NCBI GenBank assembly: GCA_025201345.1
Contig: JAIXMG010000001.1
Coordinates: 806,001-870,000, forward strand
Length of the DNA stretch: 64,000 bases
Origin: Thamnidium elegans
Taxonomy: Eukaryota; Mucoromycota; Mucoromycetes; Mucorales; Mucoraceae
Direction of reading: 5' to 3'
Shown here: one piece after another, positions 46,234 to 56,186 of the stretch
How positions within the stretch are numbered: the stretch's first letter is position 1
How the letters are laid out: each line of letters begins with the position of its first letter
Made by a program: the position numbers and the translations under genes
The notes under the pieces: generated by a model
The model's input: the letters and a program-made list of their open reading frames with translations, nothing else
The model's database searches: none
Told to the model about the DNA's origin: nothing

Positions 46234-48330
46234 TTAGACAAGAGAAGGATCAGGAGCTTCCCAATACAAAGGAACTTCCGAGTTCAGAATGTCACTGAAT
46301 TTCTTAACCGTGCACATAAGCGTGCGGGTATCTTCATTGTTAGAAGCGAAGAAGTCCCGTAACGTCCAGGAAGGAGCCTCTCCAATTTTTAGATCTAAAT
46401 TTTCGGCGAGACGATTCACCCAGGCTTCCTTATAGAGTGATACCTTATAAAGTGAGCGATGAGGTTTAATAGGAGTTAGATCCACGGGTAATTCACGATC
46501 AGTTCTTTCAATACGATTCATATCCCAAATTTCATCTTTACAAATCTCTACTACATAATCATTCCAACTGTATCTCCATTTTGTCTTTTGAGTTACTATT
46601 TGAGGAATATAATCATCAAATGTAACCAAGACTAATCGGTTATCAGAACTGACACGAAGTGTATGAGAGAATCGTTCATGAGGCGAGTTGATATCATCGT
46701 TAGGGAGTCGACGTGCGTATTGAAGTCGCAAGTCCCAAGAGTAACGGCTCTCAATATCGGCACAACTGATATCAACAAGATCTGTACAATCTGTCATGGT
46801 GTTCCATAATCTACGTTGACCATCATCTGTAAAAGAAATTTCAGTAACCGTATTCCACATATCACCACGAGGAGGACTACGTTGACCTGGAATTCTAGCA
46901 GGAGCAGCAGTGGGATATTGTTGTGCAGTAATTGAAAAGGATGTACGTGGATTATCCGAGAACTCAATCGCGTTTCCAGGAGAAGACAAGAATCCAAACA
47001 ATGAATCTAAGCCAGCATGAGTAGTACTAATACAGGGAGCCAAAGCAGACTTGAATAATTTTTTACGGAACACCTTGTTAGCGATAGTATCAATAGTTAA
47101 ATAATCCGCCTTCTTTGGATAATCAATTAAACATATTTGGCCAAAACGAATCTTTAAGCGAAGATTCCAATCATTTAAACGCATACTTTCTAAACCTCTT
47201 GAGAGTAAATTTTCAATAAATTCCTTGTTACGTTGGTTTAATGTAGATGAGGATTCAGATAAAGTACCCTGAGATCTTTCGTTTAAATCAATCAAATTGT
47301 TTGCCTTTTCTTCTATACGAATTAAATCATTAATACCTAAAGGAAAACCAGATGTTACTGCCTCTAAAAGACGATGTCTTTCCAACATGTGCGCTTCAAT
47401 CTCAGGATCTGCGTATTGAAATGTAACAAAACCTTTAGGTAAAGTACGGAAAGTAACCACATAATCTTGAGAGGGTTGTTGCATTAAACGAGCTAATCCA
47501 CCTTCGGGCTTTCGAGAACAACGAATATACCAGTTACGAATACGCTTAGAAGCAGCATGAACTGATTCAAGTGTATCAGCAGCAATACGAATAACATTGT
47601 TAGCAGGTTCATACCAAAGGTAAGCTTTACAATCAGCACGAATTTGATTTAAATAAGATTCGTTATCACCCAGCAATTTGACAATAGGTAAAGAAGCATC
47701 AGGGATAGGGAAGATACCATGATAATTTTGAGAAATAGCAGGTAAACCTTGATATCTCTTTTCTTCATCCAATCTAGCTTGTTTCTTTTCAGCTCTCTTT
47801 CTTTCTTTTGCAGTTAATTCACGTTCTGGTTTACCCCACTTTTGAGTCTTGCGACGAGAGGTGGTATCTCTTTCAGCAAGACGGGATACAATCGTATCAA
47901 AATAGGATTTGGTTTTAGTTACTGCTTCGTTATCGCCCCAAATATCAATTTGATTTAAACGTTCGTTAAACTCGATAAATGAACCGGTAGCCTTTTGAAT
48001 TTCGTTGGAACGAGCCTTGTAGTTACTTCCAAGGACATCTCGCGGATTGCAATGGGCAGGTAAGACCCAGTAGTCGGCAGGATTACGATGACCTGTGTCA
48101 GATACAATGGAGGCGTCAGTATAGCTAGGTGTGGATTCACGGGAACGTGTTGAAGTACGAAAGTTGGAACGTGTTGATGCTGTTATCGTTTGGGTTATTT
48201 GAGGTGGTGGTGTAGGCAATGGTTGAGCATTGCCACCAAGTAAAATATGCGGGTCTCGCCAGGAACCTTCATTGTCGTCTGATGAGTCTTCGTCGGCGTA
48301 ATTGTATGGTACTTCAGGTTCAATAGACAT
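46234..48330 (-). CDS. Uncharacterised intronless protein with two KH-like modules
   Basis: A single exon codes for 698 residues, unusual among the intron-rich neighbours. The first about 85 residues are disordered and Ser/Thr/Pro-rich. A KH-like unit follows at residues about 86-150 (CNPRDVLGSNYKARSNEIQK, then ATGSFIEFNERLNQIDIWG). After a basic helix (AKERKRAEKKQARLDEEKR) a second KH-like unit lies at about 210-270 (SLPIVKLLGDNESYLNQIRA, YLWYEPANNVIRIAA, ASKRIRNWYIRC). Both have the V/I-x-x-L-G loop and the I-x-I-x-G/A strand, but the GxxG loop is altered. The C-terminal 400 residues form a conserved-looking alpha/beta region of unknown fold. RNA binding is inferred only from the KH-like pattern. 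It resembles uncharacterised fungal proteins; no gene symbol is known to me. Confidence 0.8.
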   Translation of the reverse strand: MSIEPEVPYNYADEDSSDDNEGSWRDPHILLGGNAQPLPTPPPQITQTITASTRSNFRTSTRSRESTPSYTDASIVSDTGHRNPADYWVLPAHCNPRDVLGSNYKARSNEIQKATGSFIEFNERLNQIDIWGDNEAVTKTKSYFDTIVSRLAERDTTSRRKTQKWGKPERELTAKERKRAEKKQARLDEEKRYQGLPAISQNYHGIFPIPDASLPIVKLLGDNESYLNQIRADCKAYLWYEPANNVIRIAADTLESVHAASKRIRNWYIRCSRKPEGGLARLMQQPSQDYVVTFRTLPKGFVTFQYADPEIEAHMLERHRLLEAVTSGFPLGINDLIRIEEKANNLIDLNERSQGTLSESSSTLNQRNKEFIENLLSRGLESMRLNDWNLRLKIRFGQICLIDYPKKADYLTIDTIANKVFRKKLFKSALAPCISTTHAGLDSLFGFLSSPGNAIEFSDNPRTSFSITAQQYPTAAPARIPGQRSPPRGDMWNTVTEISFTDDGQRRLWNTMTDCTDLVDISCADIESRYSWDLRLQYARRLPNDDINSPHERFSHTLRVSSDNRLVLVTFDDYIPQIVTQKTKWRYSWNDYVVEICKDEIWDMNRIERTDRELPVDLTPIKPHRSLYKVSLYKEAWVNRLAENLDLKIGEAPSWTLRDFFASNNEDTRTLMCTVKKFSDILNSEVPLYWEAPDPSLV

Positions 48331-48827
48331 TTATAAAAAAAAAAGGTTGACAAATAAAGAAAAAGACAGAAGAAAAAAAAGTTTATGGAAATTTATCATT
48401 TCGTACTAGAAGGAGGGTAAAATATAATCGATAAAAGTTTTTACTCTTAAAAAAACGTATCCTTTTACACTCATACAAGTAGTAGTTAGTATCCTTACTC
48501 TATTTACCTCTTTTTTAAAAGAAAAAATGTAGCGTTTATTTAATAGGCACAAAAAAAAAACGCGCCATTAATTTGTTGTCAAAATACTTTATAGAATATA
48601 GCCCGGAAAAGAAAGAATTAGAACATATAAAACATGTTTATGACAAGTAAATAAACTTGGTTCGTATGTATGCTTTGCTTTTTTCGATTTGATTGTTCTT
48701 TTTGGAGTACATGTAGCAATGGAGTCACAAATTTTAAAGAGGCTTAGCGTTGAAATCATATTAACTTTCCTAACGCGTTTCTCTCTTTTTTTTCTCATTA
48801 TCTTTTTTTTTTTAATTCATACATATA
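48331..48827. other. Divergent intergenic region between the KH-like gene and the ALADIN gene
   Basis: 497 bp of AT-rich DNA holding two 5' flanks. A 69-codon minus-strand frame at 48589-48798 is not supported as a gene. No recognised motif. Confidence 0.45.
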
Positions 48828-50715
48828 ATGTCTTTTTTATGTACAGTACCCGATGAAACTCATGGTACTTTGGCTGAATTAAATGGAAGTTTAAGTAAGT
48901 TTTCCTTTCCCTTTCTCTTAATAAAAAAGATGTATAACTTACATATAAATATAGTTGGTGTTGAACATAGCAGCAGTCCTGGTATGCAAGAACTTGCCAA
49001 TGTAATTATACTTTTTTTAAAAGAAGCGTTTTTGTAAAAAAAAAAAAAAATTGAAAAAAGTATACTAACTCATTTGTTATTTAGACACCTTTATACCCTT
49101 CTATTGTTAAAGAACTTATTTCACCCATAACATCTGACTTTGTTAATGTTATGAAGCAACCTCGTAATGTTTTAGAGGCTACTTATAATGATGTAGTAAA
49201 CACCGTACAGAAACAATGGGAAGAATGGTATGTAATGCAATAACGTCTTTTTTTGTTTTGTTTTGTTTTGTTCTATGCTAATATATACTCTTTATAGTCG
49301 TCCAGCTATTGAAGCAACGTAATTTATATAAACAACAATAACAACAACAAAAAATGCAGCTGCTAACTTTTATTTATATATATATACGTAGACCTGCATA
49401 TAAACAAGCTAAAGCAGTATACGATTACGTTAACGAATATTATTTGAAGACACCAGAAATAATTACGCAACATCCTTTATTTACCAACCAAGATACAATT
49501 CGATGCATGGCCTGGCACCCTCACTTAGAAATCTTGGCCATTGTATTTAACGACAACAACGTTTATGTTTATGAAAAAAGAGAACGATCTTGGTCGTGTC
49601 AAGTATTGGCCAACGAAAAGATGAAGGATATTACATGTATTGAATGGAAAAAGAGAAGCTCAGGTACACTTGCTGTTGGATGTAAACAAGCAGTTTGTAT
49701 TTGGACTATCGAAAAGACCAACAATTATAACGGCACAGAACCTATTTTTTTCGCTGGTGCTTTTATGAAGTATGTCAAGTTGGATCATTTAGATTATATT
49801 AGCTCTTTGGCTTGGGATCCTACACCCGCTAGTCATTTACTAGCTATTGCTTCGGCTAACTCTAGTAATTTGACAATTCATGATTTGTTGCTTAATAGAA
49901 CTACGTGTTTAAAGAGATATGGAAAGGGCAATGTTGTATTACGTTGGAGCCCTAGTGGAGAGTTTCTATTCCAAGGAGGAATGTAAGTTGCTTACACATA
50001 AAATAGAGAGAAAGAGAAAGAGAAAATCTAATATTTTTTTTTCTCTTTAGATCTGGTATTTCCCGTATGTGGGATACAAGTGATTGGTCATCGCAACAAA
50101 TTAGTAACCCTCCTGGATTATGGGTACAATCTGCTTGCTGGTCACCAGATAACAGAACACTCTTTTACTCTATGCACGGCAAGAGTGATATCCATGCGTT
50201 GTTTTTATCTGGCAAATTTGTTAAATCGACCATTACCAACACACAGATACAATCTACATCATCTGCTACTAAAGAAACATCCTCTGGAGTACCCGTGACG
50301 GTTGGTGGAGTTATTCGCGATATGACGATTGATCAACGTAATGGACAACGATTAGCTGTTGTATTTGAAGATAATGCGTTGACAGCGTTATATTCTATCA
50401 AAGATATTTCTGTACTTGGTTTAGGACAGGATTCTAAGCTTTTATTAGTGTAAGTGCTTGCGTTTTTTTTTTTATATATATGCATATAAAAAACTAAAAT
50501 TTTGTTTTACTAGTGGTTATCTTCGTGGAGTAGAAACAAGCTTTGCATCTGGTGCTTTAGAAGTAAAACCTATTGTTGATCGACCTTTATCTGCTCAGTT
50601 TTCATTGGCTTTTAATCAAGGTGCTTTATTAGCTATTGCATGGGATAATGGTATGGTTTCATTTGTCACTCATACTTTTTTGACTGATGAAGAAGTGTGT
50701 GGACGTTTCATGTAA
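48828..50715 (+). CDS. AAAS: Nuclear pore protein ALADIN (WD-repeat)
   Basis: Peripheral nucleoporin of the ALADIN family, anchored via NDC1 in animals and linked to nuclear import and spindle function. Seven exons are in phase: 48828-48894, 48955-49001, 49085-49227, 49298-49318 (only 21 nt), 49392-49982, 50051-50449 and 50514-50715. They give 489 residues. WD repeats include DTIRCMAWHPHLEILAIVF, DITCIEWKKRSSGTLAVGC, YISSLAWDPTPASHLLAIAS, VVLRWSPSGEFLFQGG and WVQSACWSPDNRTLFYSMHG. The late block FNQGALLAIAWDNGMVSF corresponds to the ALADIN-specific KGALLSVGW segment. The N-terminal 110 residues match the non-propeller leader. The protein ends soon after the last blade, without the long Pro-rich human tail. 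PCC1 begins 135 bp downstream. Confidence 0.88.
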
Positions 50716-50850
50716 TTTTTTTTTTAAATCGCCGTCTCTCTTTTTTTTTTGAAGTAAAAAAAAATAAAAAATAAAAAAAACTGATTTTCTTCTTTACATA
50801 AATTATATACATTTATATACACCAAAAAAAAAAAAAGAAGCGATTCAACC

Positions 50851-51248
50851 ATGGATAATAAAATGTAAAAAATAAAAAAAAAAATAGATAGTGTTTAAGA
50901 ATAAAAAAAGAGAAAGGGAAAAAAGAACGACTAAACTAGTGATCAACTCTAGGTTTTTAGAGATTCCTTTCCCTAATGAAAGGTTAGCAGTTATTGCCCA
51001 ACGCGTTATGGATGTTGATACAGAATTGAGAGAAACACAAGTACTTCGTATTATTACTTCTGAAAAGAATATATTGAAAGTGTGAGTATATTGGACAATA
51101 GAATAAGAAGCGTGTAAAAAAAAACTAATATCAAGGTTCCCATAGAGAATTTGGTTGCTATAACACTAAAATGCTTCGCGTAGCCGTCAATTCGTTTTTA
51201 GAATATTTAACTATGGCAACGCGAACTATTGAAGAGTTTGACGAATAA
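50851..51248 (+). CDS. PCC1: KEOPS/EKC complex subunit Pcc1
   Basis: Small dimerising subunit of KEOPS, which makes the universal t6A modification on ANN-decoding tRNAs and influences telomeres and transcription. Three exons, 50851-50864, 50953-51081 and 51146-51248, give 81 residues, normal for Pcc1. The first exon is only 14 nt (MDNK plus two bases) and splices to FLEIPFPNERLAVIAQRVMD. Family marks are IPFP, VDTELRETQVLRII, NILKVEF and the last helix MLRVAVNSFLEYLTMATRTI. The phases agree only with this exon set, which supports the tiny first exon. It is missed by simple ORF calling. It lies 135 bp downstream of the ALADIN gene on the same strand. Confidence 0.88.
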
Positions 51249-51529
51249 AAAAACAAGTTATTTTTGGTATACATGTGACTCGTACAGTATGAACAAAAAA
51301 GGTATATTGGAACAAGTTTTTATTAAAAGAAAAGAAATAGGTCATTGTTTTTTTTCAAAAAAAAAAGCCCCCCAGTTCTTCCCCCCTCCCTTCCTTTTTT
51401 GCTGTTTACTTTAATCTCCTTTTGTGAAATATGTAGTATTCATAATAGTCAAAATATGTTTTTTTTTGTGTATGCGGGGAGAAGAGGTTAAAAGAAAAAA
51501 AAAAATTCAAAAAGGGGGATATTGATATA

Positions 51530-51577
<48 letters not shown>

Positions 51578-51633
51578 TATAAGAATAGTAGTAAGAATAA
51601 TAGTAAATAATAATAGGGTAATAGTTATAAAAT
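51249..51633. other. Convergent 3' region between PCC1 and RAP1
   Basis: 385 bp with C-rich and A-rich patches and a run of 43 T at 51534-51576. It holds both polyadenylation regions. No gene was seen. Confidence 0.5.
51534..51576. repeat. Poly(T) tract, 43 bp
   Basis: Uninterrupted T run just downstream of the RAP1 stop on the minus strand, where it reads as poly(A). It could be the trace of a 3' end or simple slippage; length is likely variable and hard to sequence. Confidence 0.9.
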
Positions 51634-51892
51634 TTAGAGAATAAGACACTTGAACTTTTTCTTTGTCTTATCCTTGGAAGGATTTTGTTTGTTAATTTGT
51701 CTAACCACATCATAAAATACTTCATCAACATTAATCTTGAATCGAGCTGAAGTTTCATAAAAAGGTTTTCCTCCCCATTGTTGTGATAGAGTCATTCCTT
51801 TCTCTCTAGAGACAATTCGCTCACTTTCAAGATCACACTTGTTACCAACCAATACCATAGGAACCTATATTTCAAATATAACATTTAGTACC

Positions 51893-51954
<62 letters not shown>

Positions 51955-52359
51955 GTTGTATATGTGTACTCACGTTATCAGACCCCTTTACTCTTAATAT
52001 CTGTTCTCTAATTTCATAAAGATCTGTTAAAGTGACAAGACTTGTAATTGAGTATACAAGAACAAAGCCTTGACCGTTCTTCATGTATAAATCACGCATG
52101 GCAGTGAATTGTTCTGTACCCGCTGTATCTAAAATCTCGAGCATACATTGCAATCCATCTACTTCAACTTGTTTTCTATAAGAGTCTTCAATAGTAGGAT
52201 CATATTTTTCAACAAAGATGGATTGGACGAATTGAACCGTCTTTCAAATAGAAAAAAATTGATAAGATGACACCTGAAATAATAAAATAAAATAAAACTT
52301 ACAAGTGCAGACTTTCCAACACCACCTGAACCCAAGACAACAAGTTTATATTCTCTCAT
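51634..52359 (-). CDS. RAP1: Ras-family small GTPase Rap1/Rsr1 (Bud1) type
   Basis: Membrane-bound molecular switch; fungal homologues (Rsr1/Bud1, Krev-1) direct polarity and bud-site or hyphal axis choice. Three exons (52359-52303, about 52240-51975 and 51866-51634) give about 185 residues. Motifs: P-loop [11 protein letters not shown], effector loop [14 protein letters not shown], switch [24 protein letters not shown] at [13 protein letters not shown], and ETSARFK for G5. The effector loop and Thr61-equivalent (DTAGTEQ rather than DTAGQE) are the Rap signature. The tail [11 protein letters not shown] is polybasic plus a CaaX box ending in Leu, predicting geranylgeranylation. The intron between exons 2 and 3 contains 54 A on the plus strand (51899-51952), with TACTAAAT as a good branch-site candidate beyond it. 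Confidence 0.95.
51899..51952. repeat. Poly(A) tract, 54 bp, inside a RAP1 intron
   Basis: Uninterrupted A run on the plus strand, read as poly(T) in the RAP1 pre-mRNA. It lies upstream of the likely branch point TACTAAAT. It is the longest homopolymer in the window. Confidence 0.95.
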
Positions 52360-52583
52360 ATTTTTGAAATAAAGTATATGGTATTAAAGAAAAAGTATAT
52401 AATAAAAAAAAAAGAAAAAGAAAAAAATATAAAAAATGAGGGGATCTTTCTGCTGTTGACCCTAAAAAAAACGAAAAAAAAGTTTCTTTTTTACACGCTA
52501 CACACGCAAGCACACACACAAGCACACAAGCACAATAATATACAGCAAGCATTTTACTTTTTTTTATTTATTAAAACGGAGAC

Positions 52584-53918
52584 TTAATAAGAATAACACC
52601 AATAACTAACCATGGGTGAAAGTACTTGATTGTCCAACATCAATAACTTTTTAGAATAAACAAGATTAGGATTTACGTTATCTTTAGCATAAAAAGTTCT
52701 TCTTCCATGTATATACAATGACCAAATTTTGTTGATAGAGAGAGGATACTTTTTTGGAGTAAAAGGACTTATTTCGATTACTTTTAAATGATGAAAATGA
52801 GATGATAGTTGATTTAATACACGTGGTAAATAATTTAAGTCCATAGTAAGTGGTGTACGTGATAAATTTAAATAAAATAAATTTGGCGTATTGAATCTAA
52901 TTAATTTATCAAGTGAAATATTTTTACAGTAAGTGATAGATAATTCTGTTAGATTTGGAAAAGTTGATATCATTGTATCATCAAAGTTTATATGACCACC
53001 CATATCTAATGATTTTACTGATTTACTTGATTTTAATATCTTGTATATACATTCATGACAAAATCTTGAACCACCAATACCATTAAATTCCATATTCAAG
53101 TTTAGTTGAATTAATTTTTTACAATCTTGTATAAATTCTATTAATGGTGAACAACATCGAATAGAGTGACATCCTTGCAAGTTTAAATGGGTTAGGCTTC
53201 TAGCTTGACTCTTCATATGCTTGAACAAATCACTTGTTATTTGTGTATATGCTAAATCTAACCTCTTTAATTGATTACCATTCATTAATAATTTATCAAA
53301 GAATGGTATAAAAAAGTGTTCTTGAGATAACGCCATACACATGTAGAATGAAATATTTTCAAGTTTACTAGGTATTGACCAATTACAATCTACTTGTTTT
53401 TTAACCTTATTATCATATAATAATAATTCTGATTTAGATAGTATAGCAGGTTTAAAGAAATCAGCCATAACTGTAGTAAAGTTACGATCACAAAATCCAG
53501 TAAAATCAATAGTTGAAAGATTATTATGATTATTAAAAATGGATCGAATGACTTGAGGTAATACAAATGCATGCATCATTTCTTCACCAACAAACAATTC
53601 TTTTAACTGATTACATTCACCAATTAAATTGGCTAATTCTTGACCCAAGATAATAGATTTTGCCTTTTCTTCTGACCAACGCGAACCTCTAGTGGTATAA
53701 CTAGAAAAGTCTAGACGATAAACAAACGATTTTAATTGCTTGTTTGTATCTTTAAATGCAATGTATTGACGAGGACTGTTGATCATGACATGTTTATACA
53801 ACAAATGCGTGGTTGCAGAATAAAAGTAGTTATTTACAAGTGAAAGGTTAGCAATATCTCTTGCACTGGTAAATTGGTCTGCTACTAGTTCAATAAGTTC
53901 TAATGAAAAAATTTTCAT
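52584..53918 (-). CDS. F-box/leucine-rich-repeat protein
   Basis: Intronless 444-residue protein. The N-terminus MKIFSLELIELVADQFTSA followed by RDIANLSLVNNYFYSATTHL is a short F-box, the docking site for Skp1 in SCF ubiquitin ligases. The remainder shows irregular leucine-rich repeats: LSTIDFTGFCDRNF, LKRLDLAYTQITSDLF, LTHLNLQGCHSIRCCSP, VKSLDMGGHIN, LTELSITYCKNIS and LFYLNLSRTPLTMDL. These curved repeats usually bind substrate. A 43-residue hydrophobic extension from an upstream ATG at 54047 is possible in frame but is low complexity, so the ATG at 53918, directly before the F-box, is chosen. Substrate unknown. Fungi of this group carry many such diverged copies. Confidence 0.85.
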   Translation of the reverse strand: MKIFSLELIELVADQFTSARDIANLSLVNNYFYSATTHLLYKHVMINSPRQYIAFKDTNKQLKSFVYRLDFSSYTTRGSRWSEEKAKSIILGQELANLIGECNQLKELFVGEEMMHAFVLPQVIRSIFNNHNNLSTIDFTGFCDRNFTTVMADFFKPAILSKSELLLYDNKVKKQVDCNWSIPSKLENISFYMCMALSQEHFFIPFFDKLLMNGNQLKRLDLAYTQITSDLFKHMKSQARSLTHLNLQGCHSIRCCSPLIEFIQDCKKLIQLNLNMEFNGIGGSRFCHECIYKILKSSKSVKSLDMGGHINFDDTMISTFPNLTELSITYCKNISLDKLIRFNTPNLFYLNLSRTPLTMDLNYLPRVLNQLSSHFHHLKVIEISPFTPKKYPLSINKIWSLYIHGRRTFYAKDNVNPNLVYSKKLLMLDNQVLSPMVSYWCYSY

Positions 53919-54950
53919 AATAACAATAATAATAAGCGAGGGATAATAAGTAATAAAACGAGGGATTAAAGTAAAAGGAAAAAATAATAAAAAAAAAAGA
54001 AAAAAAAAAGCCTTTTTTTTATATCTGTCGAAAAAAAGGTCATGCAAGGTTTCTCATATTTCTCACGATAAGACATTGATTGAACCATTTGATTGGATTA
54101 TTTCATCAGAACAGGAACCATATGATTTGATGTTCGCAATTGCCCATTTTAACAATTTTAGTCATGTGATCTTTTTATGCAAGTATACATGTATATAGTA
54201 AACTTCACTCTAATTGGATAGATTGTCGTACCTGGTTGCCATGGGAGATTAAATTAAGTAATTACGGCAAAGACTATTATAGCCAAAGTACAGCACACAC
54301 ATAAGACGTACTTATCTGACCCGTACATATCGTTTTTTTTTCTCTTTGTAATTAAACTAATCCTACACTTGATTACACTTTTACCTTTGTCCCCGAAAAC
54401 AAACATCTTTTGTTTGAGTATTTGTTGTTTCTTTTTCTTTACAGAGAAACTCACACGCAAAAGATTGCATGAATAGAAGGAGGCATGTGGTTTTTAACCA
54501 CAGGTAACTATACGAAATTGTAAACCGGTTCTTCGTTATCAACTGTTATAACCTAATTACCAGTATCGCAATGATAAGAAGATTCAATTTTCCTTAACAT
54601 TCAAGGCTTTCCATTATGGTTTAGTGCTTTAGTGTTTTACGTTTGAAGGTTGTTTATTCACTAACTTACTCAAGATAAAGAGATTATAATTTGTAAAAAA
54701 TGTTTCCCCAAAATTTAATTATAATGACTGCACTACTGTCATGTATAAGAAAATTTCTTGTTAAAAGTACTTGAATGTACTCCGCCCGACAGTAGTATCG
54801 CGAACCTTGTTTTTAAGCTTAGTATCGCCAAGTTCAGCAGTCATCAATTTATCCAGAGTTACCGTGCACATATAGATATCAAGTCACTGTCACACTGTAT
54901 AAAGGTGTCAGTTTATACAACATAAAAAAAGTGCTGAAAAAAAAAAACTG
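53919..54950. other. Intergenic region upstream of the F-box gene
   Basis: 1 kb of AT-rich DNA. It contains a perfect 7-bp-stem hairpin (TGTGGTT, three T, AACCACA; 54486-54502) and a 9-bp inverted repeat (ACTACTGTC 54732-54740, GACAGTAGT 54788-54796). No gene or tRNA was recognised. Confidence 0.45.
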
Positions 54951-55041
54951 AATAATAAATATAAGGAAACTGAAGAATATAAAGCTATCATTGGCTTAAA
55001 TAAAGTTATATACAACAACAATCCTTTCTTTAGTCATTTAA
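54951..55041. repeat. Direct repeat, copy A, left edge of the mobile island
   Basis: A segment containing AAAGCTATCATTGGCTTAAA and ending in CCTTTCTTTAGTCATTTAAG is closely matched at 58596-58675, in the same orientation, with a few substitutions and small indels. A weaker third match to its end lies near 59230-59270. The two main copies bracket the split gene, the rDNA fragment and the mariner relic. Confidence 0.75.
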
Positions 55042-55178
55042 GTGAATGCAGTTTACTGCTAATAGTGAATATTTTTTATATAATAGAAGAAAAAAAAACT
55101 TAACACGTCTTATGTATAAATGATAAATGGTATGAAAAAGAAAAAAAGGGTAAAAGCGTAAAAGCGTAGTTCTACAAA

Positions 55179-55735
55179 TTAAATACTGCCATCAGTATCA
55201 TTATTATCTTCAATGCCATTATCATCAACAATAACATTATCATCATCATTATTGGAAACAACAACGTCATCATCATCAGATAATGTATCAGCAACATTAT
55301 AATCAAGATTATTATATCCGTCCTCTTCACCAGAAATATGCCCTGTATCGTCAAAATAAACGGATGATATGTATTCGTTGATAGTCGTATTGGCTTTGGG
55401 AGCTTTTCTGGTAGCGTCAATAAGAGAAATGACATCGGTTGTGCTTCAGCTGTAATCATTATATAATCGTTGAATATTTTCCATCATATTCTTAACAGAA
55501 ATTGCATTATGGCCAGATATTTAGTAAATGATACCGTTATTAGTGGACATAGTTACTAAATACGGAAGATATTCCAGCCAAAACCAGTTTAGTTTTGTCG
55601 ACGTAATACTTTCCCATTGTGGTTGTTTTTATTTTGGCGAATTCACCGTTTAATGTATCAAGTTCTTCAGTGTCTTCAGTTTGAAAAACCATTCTCAAGT
55701 CAAATTTAATCTTTAACCCATCTTTTTGGCATACT
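55179..55735 (-). pseudogene. C-terminal half of a gene split by rDNA (unknown function)
   Basis: Decayed coding stretch of the same strand as the fragment at 56187-57236. It reads VCQKDGLKIKFDLRMVF, TEDTEELDTLNGEFAKIKTT, MGKYYVDKTKLVLAG. After damage it continues NAISVKNMMENIQRLYNDY, an in-frame TGA, then DVISLIDATRKAPKANTTIN and an acidic Asp-rich tail (ADTLSDDDDVVVSNNDDD) to a stop at 55179-55181. The family is not named by me, although the style resembles repeated hypothetical proteins of Mucorales. The rDNA fragment abuts the segment at its 5' end. Confidence 0.6.
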
Positions 55736-56114
55736 TCGTGCAAATCGATCGTCAAATTTGGGTATAGGGGCGAAAGACTAATCGAACCATCTAGTAGCTG
55801 GTTCCTGCTGAAGTTTCCCTCAGGATAGCAGAAACTTATACGCAGTTTTATGAGGTAAAGCGAATGATTAGAGGCCTTGGAGACGAAATGTCCTTAGCCT
55901 ATTCTCAAACTTTAAATATGTAAGACGACCTGTTTGCTTAATTGAAGCAGTGTCATTGAATGCAGAGTTTCTAGTGGGCCATTTTTGGTAAGCAGAACTG
56001 GCGATGCGGGATGAACCGAACGGAAAGTTAAGGTGCCGGAATACACGCTCATCAGACACCACAAAAGGTGTTAGTTCATCTAGACAGCAGGACGGTGGCC
56101 ATGGAAGTCGGAAT

Positions 56115-56148
<34 letters not shown>

Positions 56149-56186
56149 TGAACTAGTCCTGAAAATGGATGGCGCTTAAGCGTAGT
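55736..56186 (+). rRNA. Partial 28S (25S) rRNA sequence, about 450 bp, out of context
   Basis: The plus strand carries unmistakable LSU rRNA words in the correct order. These include CGAAAGACTAATCGAACCAT, CTAGTAGCTGGTTCCTG, TTTATGAGGTAAAGCGAATG, AGTGGGCCATTTTTGGTAAG, GCGATGCGGGATGAACCGAA, AGACACCACAAAAGGTG, GGTGGCCATGGAAGTCGGAA and GAAAATGGATGGCGCTTAAG. The segment begins near CGTGCAAATCGATCGTC and stops just after GGCGCTTAAGCG. It is therefore a truncated piece of domain II of the large-subunit rRNA with no 18S, 5.8S or ITS around it. It differs at several positions from what a functional copy should have, so it is a dispersed rDNA fragment, not a working gene. It lies antisense inside a minus-strand coding remnant. 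Confidence 0.93.

Noticed and set aside
53919..54047. Upstream ATG extending the F-box protein by 43 residues
   Set aside because: The extension is a Phe/Lys-rich translation of homopolymers and pushes the F-box away from its usual N-terminal position.
55868..56140. A 90-codon minus-strand open frame (SGFRLPWPPSCCLDEL...)
   Set aside because: It is the antisense of the 28S rRNA fragment; such rDNA-derived frames are a known source of spurious hypothetical proteins.
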